This document shows, one piece after another, positions 59,710-64,000 of a stretch of DNA of 64,000 nt. This DNA comes from an uncultured Christensenellaceae bacterium (GTDB taxonomy: Bacteria; Bacillota; Clostridia; Christensenellales; Pumilibacteraceae): positions 28,352 to 92,351 of the forward strand of contig CAJULE010000006.1 of assembly GCA_910587445.1 (NCBI GenBank), written 5' to 3'. The notes beneath the pieces are model-generated. The model was given only the letters and a program-made list of their open reading frames with translations. It was not told the DNA's origin and did no database searches. The translations under genes and the position numbers were made by a program. Numbering within the stretch: position 1 is the first letter of the stretch; each line of letters opens with the position of its first letter.

Positions 59710-61661
59710 CGGACATATTTGAAAAGGTAAAAGACCAAGTCAATATCGCCGAGGCGGTTTCGCTGTTCGGCATACAACTGAATAGTAAAGACAAAGGTCT
59801 GTGTCCTTTTCATGCGGAGAAAACTCCGTCGTTTTCCGTTGATCGCAAGAAAAATATCTTCACTTGCTTCGGATGCGGAGAAACGGGCGACGTCATAGCC
59901 TTTGTGTCAAAGATGCGAGAGTGCGAACCGTTGGAGGCGGCAAAGTTTTTGGCGGAGTCGTTCCGTATCGACATAGACGACTGTCCGAAAAGGCAAAGCA
60001 TAAAGGACTACCTAAAATCGTGTATCCGTGACGTCGGGCAGACGGATTATTTCACACGACGCGGACTGACCGCCGCAACCATAAAGAAATATTGTCTCGG
60101 TTATGACGTAAAGCACCGTTCAGTCGTGTTGCCGTATTCGTCGGAGCTGAAATACTACCAAACACGGAGTATCGCCGACAAGAAGTTTTATAAGCCGACC
60201 ACCGAAGAGGCGGGAGCGGAGCCGCTCTTTAACCGAAAGGCGTTGTGGTGTGCAAGCCGAGAACCAGTCTTTATCGTGGAAAGTCCGTTGTGTGCCTTGT
60301 CGATATGTCAATGCGGCGGTTCGGCGGTGTCGCTTTGCGGAATCGGCGGGACGAACAAACTCGTCAAAGAAGTAAAGACAAAGAAACCGAATGCACCGCT
60401 CGTGCTGTGCTTGGATAACGATGAGCCGGGGCAGAAAGCATCGCAAAGTCTGTCGGACGAATTGACGAAACTCAAAGTGCCGCACATTTTATACAACGTC
60501 GCAGGTGATAAGAAAGATCCGAACGAACTGCTGATGGCGGACGCAAAGGCACTCGCCGAAAACGTCAAGTCGGCAAAGCGGATGGTTCGCAAGCACTTCG
60601 CCACTGCGAAAGACAGCTTTGACGCTTTGGAATTGCAGAGTGAATACATAGAGCCGCCGACGTGGGTAGTGCAGGACGTTCTGCCGACGGGACTTGCAAT
60701 ATTGTGTGCGCCGTCGAAGATAGGCAAGTCTTGGATGATGTTGCAGCTCGGCTTGGCGGTAGCAGAGGGCAAAGAGTTTCTGGACTTTAAGACGGAGAAA
60801 AACGGCGTATTGTATTACGCACTCGAAGACAGTAAAAGCCGAATCAAAGACCGCCTCAACAAAATGCTCAAGGGCAAGAAAGCGCCGAGCGACTTACGGT
60901 TCGTAATTCAGGCGGACACCGTGGACAGCGGTCTGCTTGAAAAGATAAAGGAAGAACTCAAAGAGTTTCCGAACATTCGGCTCGTTATCATCGACACCTT
61001 GCAAAAGGTGCGTGGAAAGGTAGTAAAGAACGAGTCGGTGTACAGCGGCGACTACCGTGAAATGGGTGCTTTGAAAGAGTTTGCCGACAAGCAGAAAATA
61101 TGCCTGCTGTTCGTGCATCACCTCCGCAAGCTCGCCGATGATTCGGACGTATTCAACATGATATCGGGAAGTACCGCTCTGATGGGTGCCGCCGACTCGA
61201 TTTTTATCATCTCGAAGAAAAAGCGTATGGACGAAGACGCCATACTATCAATGACGGGACGTGACATTCAGCAAAGCGACCTTGTCATAGCGTTCAATAA
61301 ATACGACTTCGTGTGGGAAGTGCGGGGAACTGCGGAAGAGATAGCGGCAAAGCGAGAACGGCAGGAATACGAAAACAGTCCTATCGTGATCACTATTAAA
61401 GAACTCATCAAGCGAAATCCGATGGGCGGATGGAAAGGCTCGGCGAACGACTTGATGAAAGCGGTGTTCGATATAACGGGCAAGCAGCTCTCGGAATCGC
61501 CGACGGGCGTGGGCAAGTTAATATCGAAATATGAATACCGACTGCATTGCGACGGCATCGACCATAAGGCAAGCAAAAGCGGTAGCAGAGCTCACACGTT
61601 CAGCCGTGTCGTGGTAAATACGCCGATGGGATATCAGCGGACGATTTACGATGATGACTGA
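59706..61661 (+). CDS. Phage primase-helicase (CHC2 zinc finger, Toprim, RepA/DnaB-type ATPase)
   Basis: 651 residues from ATG 59706. Zinc finger GLCPFHAEKTPSFSVD with FTCFGCGETGDVIAFV; Toprim-like part around residue 200-300 (EPVFIVESPLCALSICQCGG, APLVLCLDNDEPGQKASQSL); ATPase with Walker A ILCAPSKIGKSWMMLQ, Walker B-like IRLVIIDTLQKV and LLFVHHLRK. A C-terminal winged-helix-like part follows (~550-640). It would unwind and prime phage DNA. Confidence 0.9.
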   Translation: MTDIFEKVKDQVNIAEAVSLFGIQLNSKDKGLCPFHAEKTPSFSVDRKKNIFTCFGCGETGDVIAFVSKMRECEPLEAAKFLAESFRIDIDDCPKRQSIKDYLKSCIRDVGQTDYFTRRGLTAATIKKYCLGYDVKHRSVVLPYSSELKYYQTRSIADKKFYKPTTEEAGAEPLFNRKALWCASREPVFIVESPLCALSICQCGGSAVSLCGIGGTNKLVKEVKTKKPNAPLVLCLDNDEPGQKASQSLSDELTKLKVPHILYNVAGDKKDPNELLMADAKALAENVKSAKRMVRKHFATAKDSFDALELQSEYIEPPTWVVQDVLPTGLAILCAPSKIGKSWMMLQLGLAVAEGKEFLDFKTEKNGVLYYALEDSKSRIKDRLNKMLKGKKAPSDLRFVIQADTVDSGLLEKIKEELKEFPNIRLVIIDTLQKVRGKVVKNESVYSGDYREMGALKEFADKQKICLLFVHHLRKLADDSDVFNMISGSTALMGAADSIFIISKKKRMDEDAILSMTGRDIQQSDLVIAFNKYDFVWEVRGTAEEIAAKRERQEYENSPIVITIKELIKRNPMGGWKGSANDLMKAVFDITGKQLSESPTGVGKLISKYEYRLHCDGIDHKASKSGSRAHTFSRVVVNTPMGYQRTIYDDD

Positions 61662-61678
61662 CCGTCTAACAAAACTAT

Positions 61679-61901
61679 GTGTCCAATGTGTCCAAGTGTC
61701 CAAAAACCGCCGAAACTCGGTAAAAACAGCCGATAAAGCCTAAAACACGGACGCTTTGTCCTAAAAAGTTGGACACTTAACCCTACAAACAGCAACATCA
61801 AGTGTCCAACAAAAAAGCACGAAAAACCCAGATAAAGTAAAAATCCACAAGACGGGGTTTGTGTCCTTTTAGAAAATATGTCCTTTTGGACGCTTGGACA
61901 C
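61679..61901. promoter_or_regulatory. Cluster of GTGTCCAA octamers (iteron-like)
   Basis: Exact copies at 61679-61686, 61688-61695, 61696-61703, 61802-61809 and, inverted, 61769-61776 and 61894-61901, plus near matches around 61861, 61878 and 61905. They fill the 272-bp gap between the primase-helicase and VRR-NUC genes, where I find no gene. Confidence 0.7.
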
Positions 61902-61933
61902 TTGGGACACTTGCGTTTGTGAAAGGAGCGGAT

Positions 61934-62221
61934 ATGAAAGAAAGCGATTTGATTCGCAAGATAAGCGAATACTTGAAAACCGTGCCGAACCTGTTCTTTT
62001 GGAAGGAACACGGCGGGATGTACGGAACGGCGGGCATACCCGATTTAATTGTCTGTTACAAGGGAAGATTTATCGCCTTTGAATGTAAAGTCGGGAAAAA
62101 CAAACCGACTGTTTTGCAAGAGATGACGATAAAGCAGATCATAAAAGCAGGCGGATACGCCGTGGTCGTGAGAACGGTTGAAGAGGTGCGGAGCATAATA
62201 ACGGCATTTGAAAAAGAGTAG
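61934..62221 (+). CDS. VRR-NUC domain nuclease
   Basis: 95 residues, GGAG upstream. The PD-(D/E)xK core is complete: GGMYGTAGIPDLIVCYKGRF with PD, then IAFECKVG (E-x-K) and LQEMTIKQIIKAGGYAVVVR. A phage stand-alone VRR-NUC that cuts branched or damaged DNA, usually next to the helicase gene, as here. Confidence 0.9.
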   Translation: MKESDLIRKISEYLKTVPNLFFWKEHGGMYGTAGIPDLIVCYKGRFIAFECKVGKNKPTVLQEMTIKQIIKAGGYAVVVRTVEEVRSIITAFEKE

Positions 62222-62229
62222 AGGTGGCA

Positions 62230-62796
62230 ATGGAAACGGTAATCAACAAGGTTTTGATAACGGCGGAGGCTCGGTTCGACTACGAGAGCGAATTCAGCCG
62301 TCCGCTGCCGACAGCAGATATCAAACGGGAAACCGAAGAGTACATAAACAATAAAACGGTTCGGTTTTACGGTTACTATTTCCGTGTCAAGTATTATGAC
62401 GAGGCGACCGAACGGATGCTGATGCTGTTCTTTTACAAGGGCGAAAGGTTCGGTTGTATGCAGATGTGGGAGCTGTCGGGAGTCTGCCCGGCGGAGGAAT
62501 GGACGGAGGAACTCGAACAAGACGGTCAAATCCGTAATTGGTTAAAAACGAAAGTAAACCCCGACGATAAAAGCGATTGGGTAATCGAATTAAGGGAAGC
62601 CCGAAGACGGGGCGAGATAGGGCAGATGGCGGTTTTTTCTTTGGTGGGACTGCCGAAGGAGGTGGTAAATGCAATATACGACGGAACAGATAGCCAAATA
62701 CTTGAAAGAGTTTCGCATCTACAAAGGAAAGGTGGAAAGTGGGTTGGCTACCGACAGTATATGCCAAGACGTCGAACGGCTCGAAAAAAGCATTAG
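62230..62796 (+). CDS. Phage hypothetical protein
   Basis: 188 residues from ATG 62230 (GTG 62224 possible). Two parts: a beta-rich half (VRFYGYYFRVKYYDEATERM, LMLFFYKGERFGCMQMWELS) and a charged half. Function unknown. Its last 128 bp overlap the next gene in another frame, and the reading there (RKGGKWVGYRQYMPRRRTAR) is unusually basic; the protein may really end earlier or the overlap may be a frame error. Confidence 0.55.
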   Translation: METVINKVLITAEARFDYESEFSRPLPTADIKRETEEYINNKTVRFYGYYFRVKYYDEATERMLMLFFYKGERFGCMQMWELSGVCPAEEWTEELEQDGQIRNWLKTKVNPDDKSDWVIELREARRRGEIGQMAVFSLVGLPKEVVNAIYDGTDSQILERVSHLQRKGGKWVGYRQYMPRRRTARKKH

Positions 62797-62953
62797 CGTT
62801 TTGCCCGAAAACGACTACCACATAATCCGCTTGTTATTTTTCGAAAACAAGTCGTATGCGGAAGTCGCCAGACGGTTCGGCTACAGCAAGACGGGAATGT
62901 ATAAAAGAGTGAAAGTTGTCGAAAAAGCGATTGCAAGTATTATGAGCGATTGA
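62669..62953 (+). CDS. Phage sigma-70 region 4-like regulator
   Basis: 94 residues, strong GGAGGTGGT site before ATG. The C-terminal HTH SYAEVARRFGYSKTGMYKRV is preceded by ENDYHIIRLLFFENK, the pattern of sigma region 4 and of phage late regulators of the ArpU/RinA type. Position before the packaging genes fits control of late transcription. Confidence 0.75.
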   Translation: MQYTTEQIAKYLKEFRIYKGKVESGLATDSICQDVERLEKSISVLPENDYHIIRLLFFENKSYAEVARRFGYSKTGMYKRVKVVEKAIASIMSD

Positions 62954-62957
62954 AAAA

Positions 62958-62995
62958 GAGAACGGCAGAGAACGAAATTCATACGAAAGAGAACG
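62958..62995 (+). promoter_or_regulatory. Three helically phased GAGAACG repeats
   Basis: GAGAACG at 62958-62964, 62968-62974 and 62989-62995, i.e. 10 and 21 bp apart, so all on one face of the helix. A -10-like TATGATAAT follows at about 63006. Placed right behind the sigma-like gene and ahead of the HNH gene: a candidate late-promoter activator site. Confidence 0.55.
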
Positions 62996-63129
62996 AAACC
63001 CGTGATATGATAATCTTGGGGAGAGCAAGAAAGGCACGGTTCACGGGGAAGCATCCCAAGCGAATAAAAGCGGTAAGAACGGCGGTTGCCTTTCTTGCGT
63101 TACCCGATTAAAAACGGAGGAATAAACAA

Positions 63130-63501
63130 ATGCCGAATAAACCGAAACGTCCGTGCAGTTATCCCGGCTGTCCACGGCTTGTGGATGGGCAATACTGTGA
63201 AGAGCATAAGCGGTTGACGGATAAGCAATACAATCTCTACGGTAGGGATGACTTTACAAAGAATTTTTATAAGACACCCGAATGGAGATATGCGAGAAAG
63301 AAACAGTTGGAAGCTCATCCGTTTTGCGAGGAATGCCTGAAAGAAGGGAAACGAACAAAGGCAACTATGGTTGACCATATAGTGCCTATCAAGCAAGGCG
63401 GAGATAAGTTCGCACCGAGTAATTTGCAAAGCCTCTGTTGGAGTTGCCACAGCCGAAAGTCGGTTGAAGAAGGCAGCAGATTCGGCAAAAAAAATTATTG
63501 A
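63130..63501 (+). CDS. Phage HNH endonuclease
   Basis: 123 residues. Zinc ribbon CSYPGCPRLVDGQYCEEH, then YKTPEWRYARKKQLEAHPFC, the HNH core ATMVDHIVPIKQGGDKFAPS and NLQSLCWSCHSRKS. Such genes usually precede the terminase and assist DNA packaging. Confidence 0.92.
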   Translation: MPNKPKRPCSYPGCPRLVDGQYCEEHKRLTDKQYNLYGRDDFTKNFYKTPEWRYARKKQLEAHPFCEECLKEGKRTKATMVDHIVPIKQGGDKFAPSNLQSLCWSCHSRKSVEEGSRFGKKNY

Positions 63502-63611
63502 AAAAGTGAGTTTTTTCTACGCAATTTCGCTGGGCTCTTACAAGCGATTACGGTATAGTTGACCATAACAAGGGGCAAGCAAGTACCCCAAAAAAATCTG
63601 GAGGGTTAATT

Positions 63612-63878
63612 ATGACAGTAAAAGAACTTGCAAGCAAAATCGGAGTAGTGGATATCACCTCGAAAGACGGCGAAGTCCACAAAGGAACTAAAGACGGAAA
63701 AGACATTTATATCTTAACCGCCAGCGACGGGGAGAACGAACCGAAAGTGGTATGGATTATCTATGATGACCAGAGATGCGATTACTGCGATAAATGCGGA
63801 AACATTCGTCCGCTACATGAAATCGATTTTAATCCGCTGACAGGCAAAAGGTTTTGCCATGACTGCGGGGCGGATTAA
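63612..63878 (+). CDS. Small phage protein with C-terminal zinc ribbon
   Basis: 88 residues, GGAGGG before ATG. CDYCDKCGNIRPLHE and FCHDCGAD give two Cys pairs for one zinc. The N-terminal part is acidic and beta-rich. Function unknown. Confidence 0.65.
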   Translation: MTVKELASKIGVVDITSKDGEVHKGTKDGKDIYILTASDGENEPKVVWIIYDDQRCDYCDKCGNIRPLHEIDFNPLTGKRFCHDCGAD

Positions 63879-63895
63879 GGAAACGAGGGAACGGC

Positions 63896-63929
63896 AAGGT
63901 CAGACCGAGCAAAGCGGTCTGACCTTTAT
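63896..63929 (+). terminator. Intrinsic terminator after the zinc-ribbon gene
   Basis: Perfect 12-bp stem AAGGTCAGACCG/CGGTCTGACCTT followed by TTATC. In the remaining 71 bases I see no complete feature. Confidence 0.8.
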
Positions 63930-64000
63930 CGTTTCGTAAGGGGTAGGGGGAGGTCAATCTCTACGAATTCAACCCCTAACAGCGGGGCCGCAGTCAAACG

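Larger units (their letters stand above)
58045..64000 (+). mobile_element. Prophage, left (early/replication) part; continues beyond the window
   Basis: From here all genes are plus-strand, short, tightly packed and phage-like: coiled-coil protein, ssDNA-binding-like protein, deoxyribosyltransferase-like protein, primase-helicase, VRR-NUC nuclease, sigma-like regulator, HNH nuclease. No integrase, repressor or lysogeny module precedes them. Confidence 0.8.

Noticed and set aside
61646..62011. A 121-residue minus-strand frame across the GTGTCCAA cluster
   Set aside because: The frame exists because the octamers lack stops in that direction; no ribosome site, and it would run against all phage genes.
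1..64000. CRISPR arrays, rRNA and tRNA genes
   Set aside because: No regularly spaced direct repeats and no rRNA- or tRNA-like cloverleaf sequence was found by reading both strands.

Overview
The window looks like chromosome of an anaerobic, probably gut-dwelling Bacillota (Clostridia; a Christensenellales-like lineage is a guess). The reasons are Shine-Dalgarno sites of the AAGGAGG type, many TTG/GTG starts, [FeFe]-hydrogenases with a PP2C partner, an ECF-type S component, lipobox lipoproteins and xylan-directed GH10/GH3 enzymes. The right end, from about 58.0 kb, is the early/replication part of a tailed-phage prophage that runs out of the window. No rRNA, tRNA or CRISPR array was found.

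Layout. 0-3.3 kb: a catalytically dead-looking GH3 relative, a ParE/Phd toxin-antitoxin pair between two identical terminators, and a small gene behind a structured, attenuator-like leader RNA. 3.4-6.9 kb: a five-gene operon of an SPFH protein, a small helical protein, two ESCRT-III/PspA-like coiled-coil proteins and a RelA/SpoT-type alarmone synthetase; this is the best candidate for an undescribed system. 7-11.6 kb: phosphofructokinase, polyphosphate kinase and a REP-transposase-like protein without its catalytic histidines, interspersed with a family of about 120-bp hairpin repeats whose stems covary, followed by a cluster of DnaA boxes. 11.6-19.8 kb: a TetR regulator and an AraC regulator (with a G10 tract inside its gene) next to a lipoprotein and a membrane-anchored GH3 operon that share one two-half-site operator.

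19.8-27.3 kb: a Sel1-repeat protein, purF and a hydrogen-sensing type operon ([2Fe-2S] protein, HydS-like hydrogenase with PAS, PP2C phosphatase, group-B-like [FeFe]-hydrogenase). 27.4-35.3 kb: a metal exporter, ribosomal protein L9, an ECF S component, a second toxin-antitoxin pair, MscS, a zinc-ribbon/TIR/Sel1 protein expressed from an apparently leaderless promoter, and a cyclophilin. 35.3-55 kb: surface glycan and glycoprotein degradation, with a giant M60 (enhancin-like) protease, a NodB-type deacetylase and a long operon GH3 - lipoprotein - GH10 - GH3 - GH10. In that operon six copies of a 'GKWYY' beta-rich module occur in the lipoprotein and the last xylanase. 55-58 kb: an AraC regulator (also leaderless-looking), RtcB, and a decayed junction with a GNAT remnant and a KwaB-like remnant that loses its 5' end at the prophage border.

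How it fits together: secreted GH10 xylanases and CBM-like lipoproteins would cut and hold xylan outside the cell, GH3 enzymes tethered at both ends to the membrane would finish the oligosaccharides, and AraC regulators beside each cluster probably switch them on. All functional statements are read from sequence features by eye; no database search was run.
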